Shown piece after piece: positions 11,131 to 24,900 of a stretch of 64,000 nucleotides of DNA. Position 1 is the stretch's first letter, and every line of letters begins with the position of its first letter. The DNA lies in assembly GCA_947034885.2 (NCBI GenBank), contig OX344758.2:18441067-18505066 (forward strand), in the 5' to 3' direction. Made by a program: the position numbers and the translations under genes. Under the pieces are notes generated by a model. The model saw nothing but the letters and a program-made list of their open reading frames with translations, was not told where the DNA came from and did not search any database. Origin of the DNA: Thuidium tamariscinum (taxonomy: Eukaryota; Streptophyta; Bryopsida; Hypnales; Thuidiaceae).

Positions 11131-13734
11131 ACGACAGCCACTTTGTGCAAATTTGAGAATTTGATGAAGCCTACATCAAAAATAGAAGGAAAACATCGCC
11201 ACCTAATAATCAGCATTAGTTGCCAATGTACTAGTTTGATTTTTACAATAATTAACTTAACATTTGGTTGCAATCATAAAATCTAAATGTTTTGAATCCT
11301 GTTAAGAATCATGAAATAATGCCCTTGAGCTAGAGGCAAATAGATAAACAAAACAAAACGCATCACATTCTAATTTGAAAATGCCATTAGAAGTTGATCA
11401 ATAAGTCAATTGGATGGAAAGGAGAGACCCATTTCTTCATACAACATTAACAATGAATTCTAGACAACATTTTGATTGAAGAATTCAAGACAAATCTAAA
11501 GTTGTGCCAGAGGAAGTGCACTAGCAAATGCACAACTTGGAGCAACATCAAAGTATAAGAAACCCCAATATTGAGGTAAATTGGAATTGGATGGATGAAG
11601 ACAAATTTTTGTAATTTGGTGGTTGGTTTTCAATGGATAAAATGATTACCCTTTTAGTGTTAATTGTAGGCCTTGTTCAAATACACTAACAATAAATAAA
11701 TAAATATTATATATATATAAAACAAACATTATAATTACAAACCTAGAAATATGCTCTCCTCCAAGTTTTTGGTTAGCTCATTGGTGCCTCTAGATTCTGT
11801 GTCAACTCCAATCTCCATCCATAGCTAAAATGGATTTAAACACTTTCATCTTCTCAGAAATGTGAAAAGTAAGAAGATCCCAATAAAGAATAAGATTCTT
11901 GGTACTCATCCTTGACAATCCCTACATCTTCCTTGCATTGTGCAATCCTATTGTTCATGAACATCCTCTCCCAAGTTTACAACCAACCTCCTATAGCCAA
12001 CATGTAGATGCACATATTTCTAGCCAATGCTAGAATATTTTTTATTCTCCTTTTCAAAATTAGGGCTACAAGTTCAGAACACATGTATTGAGGTGGTATG
12101 TAAGAAAGTAGGAAGTAGTGAGTGGAAAAGTGTTTTTTTGAATGATTGGAATTAGAAAAGTCTAGAGATTGGTTTTGCATTTGGGGCACATTTGGACTTT
12201 GAAAATTCATAGTAATTTCCATTCATATAATAACATTACCAAAATTCTTACAATCCCCATCATTTCTATCATTGCACCTTTGAAAATATTTGCTTTGCCT
12301 TGCAATCCACTAGATCATGTCTAGAAAACCTTAAATGATTTGTTATCGATGCTTCTACCTTAATTCACTCCAAAATAACACAAAGAAAATGAAAAGAACC
12401 CTTCCTTACTCAACATTTGGGGAAATCCCTTCCACTATTAACTCAAAATGCTAAACCCTTCAACTTAGCAAAAACGAAAAAAAAAAAAAATACAATCCAT
12501 GTATAGTTTACAAGCTACTCCATTCTACTACAATGGTGATGAAGTGAGAAGGCATACACAAATTTTGAGGGATACAGTTCCTACATCAATAGGGCAAGAG
12601 AAGACACTTCCTACAATCACTTCAAATTCTTTCTAACTAGAGGAAGAAGTTCAAGATTATGAGCCTCGCCTAAAAAGATTCAGATACAGGGTTTAGGTTA
12701 CAAGTATTTTCTAAGTAGACTACGTCTTTTTAATTATAGGTGTTTTCACTATTAATTTTTAAGAATAATTTCTAATCAATGTTGATAGAACAATCTTCTC
12801 TATTATCTCAATTTCAAAAAATGCAAATCTTTTTGTAAATCCAAAGCATCTAAGCATTAAGTATTTGTTATCCTTAGTCTCAAGAGAGTCTATATTGTCA
12901 TACATATCTGTTTATTTTCTATGTTTTAGTCATAAATCCTATTAATTAGTTTCAACTTTCTTCAATATATGATTTTGTAGTTGATTCTTTAGGACCTACA
13001 TGCTTGTTTGAATTTAAAGCCCCCTATATTACATGTAAGATTTTATAATTTAAGAAAAAGTAAGCAAAATTAGTAACTACTTGTGTGCCATGTGTCATTA
13101 CTACAACCAAAATAAAAGTGTTCAAAGTAATTTTTTTCTTTTTTAATTCATAAAAACTTCCAAATCTACTATAGGCATTTTAAAATCAAATTCTCTTAAG
13201 ATTCAAAATCTATTGTGACACATGAAAATGAGCTTGGATTGCACATTGGAGCTAACATTGGAAGAGACAAAGGACATAGCTATGTACCACTACATGTTCA
13301 AAGGTACTATAGGAGAGGGCTCCAAAATTGAGTGGGCATTTTCAACTATCTAGTAGGGACTATGAAATGGACACTTGAATAGTGGGAAAATGAATTGTGG
13401 ATTACAATGGACATTGATAAGGTTTGTTTTTACTTCTTCAATGGATGGTTTAAGAGCCACATTAGGTTCATTTCTAACTAAGTGGCTAGGTATTTACTAA
13501 TTTAATTCAAAATAAGAATTTATTGTTCAACTACCTTCTTAAAAGTATTGAAAAATCTGAAATAATGATTAATTCAAGCATTCATTTCACACTTAGAAAG
13601 GGACACTTTTAGAAACCATTTCTATTGCTTTATACATGTTGCAATGCTAGTTTTTTTAACAAGCCTTGGGTTTTTTTCAAACTATGCATGGATGGGTTTC
13701 CAAGGGCCTATGATCACAAATAGGGACGTACACC
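11131..13734. other. Gene-free AT-rich DNA
   Basis: No coding frame with a recognisable product, no RNA gene and no clear terminal repeats. There is an A-run at about 12478-12490. Nothing else stands out by eye. Confidence 0.5.
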
Positions 13735-13920
13735 AAATTGTGTTTGAAAATTCATAACTAATTCAATAATGCTTCAAAAAATATGAAATGACTTGCGTTA
13801 GATTCCTCATCTATTTTTCTTTGACTGAAAAATAAACTAAAAATATTTCCATCTCAGGAGATACATGAAAAAAGCACATCCACACTTAAATGATTGCTTT
13901 TTGAGCCTCTTACCTTATTG
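13735..13920 (+). repeat. Dispersed repeat R1, diverged copy
   Basis: Shares the R1 landmarks AATTCATAACTAATTC, CTTCAAAAAATATGAAA and GAAAAATA...ATTTCC with copies at 15530, 28340, 32880 and 63340. It is more diverged than the last three. Confidence 0.6.
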
Positions 13921-14250
13921 AAGCTCTCAATGCAACTGATGGATTCTTGCAGCTAAAGCACCTATACCCAATCATTTAACCCTTAAAGAATGTTCATGCC
14001 AAAAACGTTTGCAGCTTTGCTTACAGACGACATTGCACAGTGAAGGCTATGATAAATTTTGAAATAGAAAAATTGAAGCTTGGAATAGAAACTAAATATA
14101 GGAATTTTTATTTTGACAATATGTGATGTGGAAAAAAAGACATGGCTTTTAAAATAGTGTTTTCTATGTATTTGGACTCTTGTGTAAAGAAATTGGATTA
14201 GACCTCATTATTGTAGCAACCTCACAATCCAAGATACGTATGGCAATTTG

Positions 14251-14636
14251 TAAGGGCAAAACACCCATTCTTACACCTGTTTCTTGTAGTGGATTGTAGA
14301 TTCACCCAAATGCATCAGTAGAGTTCCCTTAATGTGTTCGCTACATGTGATTGTAATTTACTGACACAATTGAAGGACACATAGGAAAATCTAGTTGGCT
14401 GAGTGTTGATTTTCGTAGGGTTCAGTTTTGGGGGCACCTATAGGGCAGTTCCACAAGTCTAGGGAGCCAATACTTTGAAAATTTGTAGAAATTACATATT
14501 GTATTTGAAAAATCTAAATGTTTTTGAATATTCATGATTTTCACTCGCTAATACTTGAAAAATACCATTTTTAGAAAATAATGCCTCCAACTATGCTGAA
14601 TTCCTTATTTGGACGTTTTTGGGTGTTTCCACTGTA
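14251..14636 (+). repeat. Dispersed repeat R2, copy 1
   Basis: Aligns along about 385 bp with 47678-48058 in the same orientation. It begins TAAGGGCAAAACACCCATTC and ends TTTTTGGGTGTTTCCACT. Matching blocks include GGACACATAGGAAAAT, TTTTGGGGGCACCTA and CTCCAACTATGCTGAATTCC. A fragment of the 3' end also lies at 29370-29428. It has no coding capacity and its family is unknown. Confidence 0.85.
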
Positions 14637-15529
14637 GAGGCAGTCCATTAGTCGTCAGGGTTAGTTTTATATTCATTGTTGAAGGTATACCGTAAAAGAT
14701 GAGGATCCTCTCTGGAGATTTTGTTTGGAGCTTTTTAGTAGAAGAAAATGGATCCTGCATGTAGAGGTCATGCTCTCAATCCCTACTTCCTACTTTCATT
14801 TGATCACTAGTGTCGACATTGATTTTTACCAAAGCCTGCCAATTTGCAAATTGAGACCAAGCTCTAAGCTCTAGTCATGGTAGAATGAAAGGAAATAGCA
14901 ATTGTGAGGGCCGGTCTTCAAGTATTGTTCACACCAAAGCAATTTTGGAGGATTAATATACTTGTATAGTAACCTCTAGTCATTTTATTTTTGCCCATAT
15001 TAAACTAGCAAGAGTTGTTTAAATTAGATATCTATCTTGACATAAATAGCTTACATCAAAATTCAATATGCCTAATGAGTCCTCTCATTTGTTGTTAACC
15101 TTGTAAAGACCAGTCAACGACTTTTTGGTTGATTTTTGCACTCTTGGTCTAATATTATTCAAAATATATTTGATCACAAAAATCTCAAAGAGTAATGCAA
15201 TTAAAGTGTCTTCATGCGCTTCAAACAAAATCAATTTCAAGAAAATTGGAACATTAATGCATTAGCTATGAGGTTGCAAACTCAAATGGCTTGGACCCTA
15301 AAATGGGAAATGTTCAATAAAAATACAAAAAAATATCAACCAATTTGCGAGATTTTTTTGTATCTTGATGTCTTGACAAGGCATAAGTGTTGCTTTGTAA
15401 TCTCATGAATGCCCAAAGTAAACTTATGCATTGAAATTTATGTAGTGCAAATTCTAAAGGGTCATTAAAGTCATTGATTTTGGGGGATTAAGGGAAACAA
15501 CTCAAATTCCAACAAGGCTCTAAAAGCAA

Positions 15530-15815
15530 ACATGATTTAGAGGTACATTTTGCTTTCTTCAATGTACCAAATCTGCACATTTTAGAAGGGTATTGCTTTT
15601 AATGACCATAGATGACTATTTTCTATGAACTTCAAAAATTTGTAACTAATTTCAAAAAGCTTCAAAAAAATATGAAACAACTTGGGTTAGATGCCTATTC
15701 TACTTGCCTCTTGAGGAAAATTTACTGAAAAATATTTAAAGATGTTCTACCTCCCCAAAATACAATTCTAGCCCTTAAGAGGTTGATTTATGGACCTACT
15801 TTATTTATAGCAATT
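15530..15815 (+). repeat. Dispersed repeat R1, copy
   Basis: Carries AGAGGTACATTTTGCTTTC, AAAATATGAAACAACTTGGG, TTTACTGAAAAATATTT and CTCCCCAAAATACAATTC in the same order as the copies at 28340 and 63340. It lies just before the LINE insertion point. Confidence 0.7.
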
Positions 15816-16166
15816 TGCACTATTGGATGAGTTTGGTTTTTTGTTAGGTTCAAGAATCTCCCTTATGGCAACATGTATATGGTTTGATCTAAGATTACAT
15901 CCTTAGAGTGGCCACAAAATTCACTTTCTTGAAAACTATGCCCCCCTTCTCGGGGGCGCGATGGCGAGAGCCGGAGCCAGACGGTGCTGCCGCCTTAGGT
16001 TTTCATGTTGAATCTCGTTAGAGATACACCATCGCTTGCCGTTTGTTCGACGAATCATCTAAGTTTGCGTTCAGAGGAGTGTATTGGCGAGTGATAATCT
16101 TTATTTAAGGTAGGATTATTCAAACTTAGTTTCGCGAACGTCTTAATTTAACCTAAATCTGTAGTT

Positions 16167-18524
16167 ATGGCGGCGGAAAACTATGCCTCCGTACTCCGTC
16201 AAAATGCTCCAGTGAGGCGCACTCTGTCGTCGACGCAGCCTCGCTCCACCTCCGTGTGAAACAGAAGGCGGGTGGAAGCGTCAGGACTAGCAGGGCCAGA
16301 TCTGCCACAACATCGAGATTCGAGACAGGGCCACCGAGATGCTGATATTCGGGCAGGCTGCTCCAGGAACGTAAACGGTCACCTGGTCCGAGACTGTATC
16401 GTCGTGCTCGCATCAGATCTCAACATGGTGGCGTTAAGGAGAGAAGTGGCGTTTTTAAAACAACACGTCATCATTGTAAGGTTTGCATCAGATCTCCCAT
16501 CTTCCTTCCATCATGAATTATGGATCAGAGAACTTGAAGCTTTGATTAGTGCCAGAATCTTGCTACACCGCAGCGTAGGGGGCGGTTTTCATTTTATCAA
16601 GCTAAAAAACTTAGATCTAGTCCGGCAAGTTCTAGATCTCTCTCCGTGCAGACTTCATGCGGGCACTGCAATGTTCCAGTGATGGATCCCTACCTTCAAC
16701 CCGCGACAACCATTGGCCTTGGGGTACCGTGTTGGATCAACTTAAGGGACTTACCACTTGAATTTCACCAACATGAGGCCAAGTATCTTGCCAGTCGAGT
16801 AGGCACAGTTTTGGAGGAGGATCTTAGCATCGTTACCACGGCAGATCCCAGATTCTGTGTATCGATCGACCCATCGCAAGGCTTTGTTTCCTCGCTATCC
16901 GTTGCCAATGTTTCAGGACACTTCTCAAAGGTTATTAATGAATATGAAATTATCGACATAAGCTGCCGGCATTGTTCGGGATCCGGGTGATGAAACTGCC
17001 TGCCCAAACAGAGGCATTCTTTCAACGCCACCACCCCAGTCCCGCCGCGGCTTTGACCGGAATCGATATCGATCCCATCCTCGTACTCCTCGACATTCCT
17101 CTAGATATGGGAAAGTTACGCACCCTAATCGTGGTAACCCCACCTGTGAAGCATCTCCTTACCCCAACTCGACAGGCAAAGATGGCTTGACAATGGTAAC
17201 TCATAAACGGAACAAGGCTCGACTAACGCTGCCCAACCAGAAGGTCTGGTTACCGAAGGCCAAAATCACGGAAGCTGTCGACATTGTCGACTCCGATCCA
17301 ACAGCGATGGAGATCGAAGTCCCACTGCCGCAGCTTCAACCAATTCAGTTGGTTCTACAAGTGCAAGGTAGCACCCTTCAACACGAGTCTCCCGTACTGA
17401 TCAAGTCAACATGACTATCAGATGGAGACAAGACAGCTTCTTCTACGACTCCATCTCTTCACCCGCAATCTGGAGGATCGATAAACTCCGTGGAATCATG
17501 TATAGTTCTCCTGCTTGCGCCACCTCTTCTTCCTTCTGACAATCCTGTTCACATTACGAATGTCATGGATGATCCGGATCATGATGAGGGGACGAATATG
17601 GAACTCGAAGCCAAGATTGAGCAGTATATGCTTCACCTAGCTGAAGAGTAAGAGGCGATTTTGGATGCTCAACAAGTCGAGGCGGCTTCGACCCGTCCAG
17701 TATTGTCATCGACGATCAATCGAACTGCTGCGATGACTGACCTACGTCAACACAACATCCCGGTAGATGATTCAAACCCCAACTCCGTTCCTTCCAAACC
17801 TGTTTTGATGCCGCAACAGGTCTCCATCATTCCGTCCCTTTGCCCTAGCCAACTAGAGCCGACTAATATAACGTTAGAACTCTTGGGAATCAACTCCCAC
17901 TAGGGCAACAGATTTTCTTTTGTCGATGATTTGGAGGAAGTTGAAGAGCCACAGTCTCAAGACCTAATTGAGTCACCAGATATTAGCACTGATAGTGGGC
18001 CCTCCCAACATGAGGAAGAAGCATTCGAAGACGCCCAGAACAAGCAATTCTCACCAATTCCCCAAGGTAATAAGAGCCTATCAACCCTCCATACCTCTTA
18101 GTTGGCTCCTAGAGCCATTTCTTTTGGGTCCTCTTCTCATGTTATTGCTCCACAAATCCAAAAGCACTCTCAGTTCTCTCAGCCACCTCAGCACCCCATC
18201 CCAAGAATCAGTAGAGCCGAAGCCAGGGATAACGAACGGGCATACTTAGCTATTCAGAAAATGACACAGCCCCGTCAAGAGGTCCAACCAACCACGAACC
18301 CCTCCCAAGCTCACATTCCCTCGGCGCAACCTCCCACAGCGGAGCTGACTCAGTCAATTCATAGCGCCAGAGCTGCGGCCAGGTCGCTATCCTCTTCTCC
18401 CAGTACTCCAGCCTTGAATCTCACTCCATCCAGCTTGGATAGATGGGGCTACAGAGATAGCAAGGGTCGTTCAAGTGTAGAGGACACCACTCTCAGATCC
18501 TCAAAGAACAAGCCTCGTCAATGA
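16167..18524 (+). pseudogene. LINE ORF1 (gag-like, DUF4283-type), degenerate
   Basis: ORF1 of the LINE, normally an RNA-binding chaperone. It opens MAAENYASVLRQN at 16167 and has a stop about 30 codons in. The same frame resumes to about 16680 (VALRREVAFLKQHVIIVRF, GGGFHFIKLKNLDLVRQVL). A frameshift then moves the reading to PYLQPATTIGLGVPCWINL and LPLEFHQHEAKYLASRVG, the DUF4283-like part, ending near a Cys pair (SCRHCSGSG). The remainder to 18524 is Pro/Ser/Gln-rich with further breaks. The last open piece runs 18102-18524 and its stop overlaps the ORF2 start. Confidence 0.75.
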
Positions 18525-21500
18525 ATTTACGAATATTATCGTTCAATGTTCGAAGTCTTAACGACAAAGCCTCCACTGATATATTACGTAACTATCTACA
18601 ATCTATTTCTTCCCTCGATATTGTTTTATTGCAAGAACACAAGCTTAGAAATCTTGAGTTATGCAATCTGGGTAAGGCCATATGGCCTCAAGCATCGACT
18701 TGGTCAGCTGATGCTTTAGTAGGCTATAATAATTCTCCATCTGGACCGGGCGTAGGCAAATGTGGCATTATTACGTTGGTGGCTCCTAAGATCACCCCTA
18801 TGGTTATCAATTCTGGCACAATCTTAGACAATAGGGTTCAGTGGATTGTGTTAAAGGGGATTCCAGGTGGTGATGTGGGGATCGCCAATGTTTATGCCCC
18901 CAATGATTCCTTATCACGTTGCTTTCCGTGGGAAGCCATGATTCGAGAGCTACCCGCTAGGTGCAGATGGATTCTTGGAGGGGACTTTAACATGGTAGAA
19001 CTCCGCCATGACAAAACAAATCCATGCGGTCGTATGCTCCCCATGACTGAACGTGCTCTTTTCTCCAATCTTACTAGACATTTTTACGTGGAGGATAATC
19101 CACGTTCACCAGGATCTCTCCCGTTTTCATGGGATAATTTTAGGAACGATGGCAATAGGATAATGGCTCGACTGGACCGGTTTTATGTGTTCAAAAACGG
19201 AATTGGCTCATTCAACCATAAGCTCACTGATTACACCATACGAGGCGACAATACATGGTCCGATCATTTTCCCATATCTGTTACGATTGAGTTTCATAGC
19301 TCTGTCAACAGGCCCTCCCAGTGGAAGATGAGCAGTCAGTGGCTCGACTTAGCCAAACAGCAAATAGAACAGGCGTGGCTTGCAGGCTCCCCTTCTACCC
19401 CGTTTTCACTAAACTTAAAGCGGTTTCACGTGTGTACCGGACCTTCTGTCGGAAAAAAGCCCAAGACTTTCCGTCTGAAGAAGAGGGTGCTCGCAATAGG
19501 CTTTTAAAGGCCTCTGTTGAGCTTCAAAAGCAACTTGATGACCCAGGACTTCAGAGCCAGCACGGATCAGCTCGCATCCAGCTTCAAGAGGTGGAGACTA
19601 AGAAAGTCACAGGGCACAGAATTCGGTGAAGGCTCAGATGGAAAATCAAAGGTGACTTAGCCTCGGCAGAATTTTTAAAATCTGTTCGTGAAAAACCAGC
19701 ATCCTCCATCATCACAGGCCTACGCAACGCTAGCGGTCAGCTTATTGAGGACCCTGATAATTTACGTCAAGTGGCATGTGACTTTTATAAACCGGTTATA
19801 TTCTGCGTCACCAGATTTCCAGGAAAGTTCAACTGCTATGGATGAGTTTCTGGGGCTCCTCTCAGATAATATTCCTTCTGAGATCAAATCCTCTCGCTCC
19901 AGCCAAATTTCTGAATCTGAGTTAAAACTTGCTTTAGATGCTATGGCATCAAGCAAAAGCTCAAGGCCAGATGGTTTTATAATAGAGTTCTTTCAGAAAT
20001 ATTGGTATCTCATTGGCAATGACTTCACAGAAATGATCCTCAGCTCTATCAGCCTTGGTCAACTTCCAAAGGGGATGAATAAAGGATCTATTGTACTACT
20101 TCACAAAGGTGGTGCTAGGGAAGATATTGGTAATTGGAGACCAATCACACTTCTCAATGTTTCCTACAAAACCCTAGCCAAGACTCTTCAAAGGTGGATA
20201 CAACCTACTCTAGCGGAAATCATTAATTCTGATCAAACTACTTTTATCCCCACCAGGTACATTCTTGACAACATCCTCCTCCTCCATGAGACAATATCCT
20301 GGGCCAAAGAGTCAAATCAAGATGCGATTTTATTGAAATTGGACTTTCAAAAGGCTTATGACACCGTTCATCTCCCTTTTCTCTTCAAGGTCTTAGATGC
20401 TATGGGAATTCCGCAATCCTTTATTTCTCTTATTAAGTTGCTCTTCACCAACGCAGAGGCCTCAGTGTGCATCAATGGCAAGGACTCATCTTCATTTCCT
20501 GTTCTTCGTGGTGTTAGACAAGGGTGTCCCCTTGCTCCATACTTATTCTTATTTATTGGGGAAGCACTCAATGTGGCAGCCAAACACCTACTCAAGGAAG
20601 GTGAACTAGCTGGCATCTCACTTCCAGAAGGAGTAGTAAAACAATAGATTAGCCAATATGCGGATGATGTCAATTTCACCATCTATGGAGAAGAACGTTA
20701 CTTCCGTCACCTCTCCTTGCTTCTTGAAAGATATGGTTTGGCATCCGGTCTCCTTATCAACTGACCATGAAGCTTAGCTTATTGGCTATCTCCAGACCCT
20801 GCCCCACCTTGGCTTGACCAGATTGGTTGTCCATGGGCTATAGAACACCAACTTTCCAAGCTACTCGGTTCGCCTTTTGGTATTAATCCTAGTGAAGCTG
20901 ATGTTGACGCGTTTTTATTTTCAAAAATCAAGAAAAAACTTGGGTATTGGACTAGTATCCATCTCTCTCTAGCAGGTCGTGTAGTCATTGTCAACTCAAT
21001 ATTATTAAGCACGCTATGGTATTTTATTACTATTTGGGGGGGCTCGCTTGACATTATCCGCAAGATTCGAGCCTCTATGAGAGATTTTCTATGGACAGGA
21101 TCTGCCCATCGAAGCCGTGCTAGAGTAAGCTGGTCAGATTGTTGTGCCTCCAAACAAGTTGGTGGGCTAAACTTGATAGATCCAGAGGAAGCCTTATATG
21201 CATTAATGGCAAAATGGGTCCTCAAAGCCATGTTACCTGGTTCTTCCAATCTCCAATTCTTTCTTCGGTTTCGTTTGCTTCAGTGTAGACCTCAAGCTTC
21301 AGGCTCTTGGCCAGCGATGCCATAGTGGGTCATGTTGGATAAATTCAGAGCCTGTAATGGTTCTAGCGCGTGGAGGCGTATTATAAAAGCTTGGCGATTA
21401 CTCAATCAACACATCATTGCAATTCCTCCTAAGAATATTGACAAAGTTCTCACAACGCCGATCTGGTGGACGACAAGATTTCTTGGTGGGTTCCATGGCT

Positions 21501-21928
21501 TTGCGGCTAAGAGGGCTGCCAAACTCATGTCACAAGGGATGGGACAACTTCAGGATATTTGGGATGCAGACTCATCCTCTTTCTTTGCTTGGAACACGGT
21601 GAAAGTTTTATTCGGCTTATGAGAGTCTGAGCGGCAAGCTTACACAAACATGGTGAACTCAATTCCAAGTTCATGGGTTAGACTTCTCTCCGGAGGATAT
21701 CTGACAACCCAGCCTCATGAATACATTGGAATCTTCAACAACGCGGAAATACAACTCCCTGTGCTGATCTTTGTTACCACTACTCGGTTCAAACCGAACT
21801 TGCATCAAGGCCATCAGTTAATCAAGTTATCCAAAGAAACTCAGACATTTACGGTTGGCCACAACTCGCTTGCCCTCTCACTCAAAAAGTGGCCAGAGTC
21901 TCAGGAGTTCATTTCACTGCTGGGGTGG
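18521..21928 (+). pseudogene. LINE ORF2, endonuclease and reverse transcriptase part, broken
   Basis: ORF2 starts MNLRILSFNVRSLNDKA at 18521. The apurinic-type endonuclease domain shows LLQEHKL, GGDFNMVE, MARLDRFYV and SDHFPISV. The frame is open to about 19507 and then shifts. The reverse transcriptase follows (19688-20647 open): LKLDFQKAYDTV, GVRQGCPLAPYLF, a stop at 20645-20647, then QYADDVNFTI with the YADD centre. Downstream thumb-like sequence (LAGRVVIVNSILL, MRDFLWTG, GGLNLIDPEEAL) continues with more stops. The reading is cut at 21928 by the solo LTR. It matches plant L1 ORF2 proteins in domain order. It is non-functional. Confidence 0.9.
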
Positions 21929-24900
21929 TGTGAGCCCTCGAGATGGCACTCAAGACTCTGGGTTCATTTTTCGCGATTAAATAGCGAAAATTAGCTAAAA
22001 TATACATGAAAAGAACACAAAAAGAGTGTTGAAGGAGTTTTGGTGTCAGTCTATGCCAAAATGGTGGAAAACCAACTTAGAAGGTGGAAAACTCCTAATC
22101 CTAAAAATTTGAATCATTCTAAGTCTCCAAAGCAAGTTTATGTGAAGATTTAGTAATTACCGAGAGAAATAAGGAATTGAGAGTTAGTCAGTCCTAGTGT
22201 CTGTCTGTGCAAAGTCAACCTTTTAAGGAGGCACATGACATGCTGACTAAGCTAAGAGAGTCTACTTCGAGCCTGGAGGAGTTACTAGGGCATAAATTCA
22301 ATTTTGGAACAAATTGGATTTAAAAGTAAAATCACTGCAAATGACTAGGAGAATTCGAGCTTCACGAGATAAAAGATGGAGGATTGGAGATTGAAGACTA
22401 CAAAGAGGTGTTCCAAGGGTAGGAGCATGCCAGGAGCGAACAAGAATCAAACAATTGTCTAAGATTCCCGGGCATCGGGAATTAAATTGTCCAATTGGGC
22501 AAAGAAATTCCAAATTACTAAAGTTAAAATAGTGCAAGGACGCGTGGAACTTGCACTAAGAGTCTAGGAGTGCCCTAGATGTTACCCAATTTATTTCGGA
22601 TTTTTTCGAAATTCCACGTTGACTCCATGGGAAGTCAACTACACATAGAAATGTTTGTAAATTCATAGAAATTACGTATGATGCGGTAAAATCTCACTAA
22701 AAATTAGGATAGGTTTCTGTGTGCTTAATAAGCGCCCGGTCAAGTTTGAAGACATTCCGACATTCCCAACTACCAGAACCGGCATCGACATTGAATTTCA
22801 CCGAAAGTTACAAGTTGGCAGCGGGTTGACCGGCATATCAGGAGCGAATGATGTCCGATTGTTGCAAATAAGGAGTCATTCCTTACTCTCACGGACATTC
22901 CTAACAACCCTGGCCTGACAGATTCATCAAAATGCACAAATTCTAGAAGTTAGATTTTTGACTTTTAATTGGAGTTACTGTAATTCTAATTTGGGCGCGC
23001 AAACGGCCTAGGAGTGAGGGGTTAGGGGTCCCTTATGCTAATTGGGTTCTTCTGAAGACAATGGCACAAACGGTTTTCCGTTTCAAGTTGTTCCCTAAAA
23101 GATAGAGAGGGTCAGCTCTTAGTTTGACTTTTTAATCGTTAATTGTGGTTAATTAGAAGTGATTTTGGAAATATCTCTTGGAAAATCAAAGATTGGATTT
23201 GGTCAAGATCTCTTTCTTGCGTAAAAATCCATCTTTGGGCTAAAGAAAGACAATTTTCAAAATGACTTTTGGTTAAATTGCAAAATATCTATATAATTAG
23301 GGTTAATTCCAAAATATTTTGGGTTAAGATCTTGGATTTGATTTGGCCAAGATTCTGTTAGCCAAATGGGGATGTCTTTAGAAATTTCCACCATTAAACA
23401 AATATTATTTTGGAATTACATTAGGGTAGTTTAGGATAAGAAGTAACAAAGTGTTTTCACTGGCAATTACCGAGAGGGGCCCGGCCACGGGTATATAAGG
23501 GCCCCCCTCGAGGTTGCCAGTACCCTTATTTCTTACACCGACACTTTGTTTTTCTGTTACTTGTGCCACCGACACAGTCGGGGCACTGCTTGGACCAAGG
23601 ATTTTGGCCAAGTCTTGTTTATGTTTAGTTCTTTTCAAATTTGAAGGCTTAGGGCCCCTTCAATTTTCATTTCTTTGTCACATACTCAAGAGGCAAGACC
23701 TCGACGCTTCCTTTGTCACTAATTCACGGAAATTTTGAGCATTGAGCGCCAAAGTTCGGTTTAAACACTGTCATGTGTACCTCCCTTGGTTGCAAAATCC
23801 CAAAATACTAAGACATTTTAAGGATTTAAAGTGAAAGTTCGGTTCAACACTGTCATGTGTACCTCCTTTTGCGAATAAAACTCTTAAAATACTATTCAAC
23901 ATTTTCACGGCGAAGCTTTGAACTTATAATACTCCAAAGTTGTAATCTTAAGAAACCTTGAATTGGGGGTTCAAAGGGTTAATCACCAAGTGGGATTATT
24001 TCCCCACTCCCTGTTAAACATTGCCACATATTCTAGCATTAAAATTAAGGTGTGTTAAACCCAAAAACTCAAAAGTACTTAAACCAAAATCCAACTTAGT
24101 GTTGGACTAAGCCAGCCGCTGGGCGGACCAGAGCCAGCGTGGCCGGGCGGAGAGAGCCAGCCGTTGGACTTCACTCACACACAAGTGAGATTTTGAAATA
24201 CAAAAATTTGATTTTTTAACAAAATCAAGGGTTGGCGGTTGGCAGTTGGCACCACACCCACCTTTCTTTGATTTCATTTAAAAATCTAAATCTTAGAGTT
24301 TCACATTTCTCACCAAAATATCAACACTCAAACTCCATAGCCGTCGTCTCTCTCATGAAACATTGCAATAAAACCAATTGAGGGAGAAAACTAGACTTGT
24401 GAGGGGATTAAGGCTCGGGGATTGCAAAACGTAAGGTGTTAACATTATAAAATTAATATCCAAAGGAATATTACTATTGAATAAGGTTCTTTATTCCTCG
24501 AGAATCGACCTTTGGTATTAAATAACTATTTAAAAGGAATCATACTATTGAGTTTTATTCTTGTTCTTTAGGAATGTTCTACATTCTTTGGTAGTTAGTT
24601 ATTAATTAGATTCTTAGAAGGTTTGGATTTTGTTGGTTTTGTTTTATTAGGCCTAATAAGCCAAAAAGGAAACAAACAAATTGAAAACTAATTTCTTTAC
24701 AAATTAACGCAAATTTTAAAATTAATTAGATTTGAAAAGATTTGATGATAGTTTTTGATTAAAATATTCTAATAAGCCAAAAAGGAAACAAACAAATTGA
24801 CAACCAATTTCTTTAGGGTTAAAATAATTTCAAAAATTAATTGGATTTGAAAAGATTTGAAGGAAATTTCCCATCCAAATTAATTTAATTCAATCGGAAT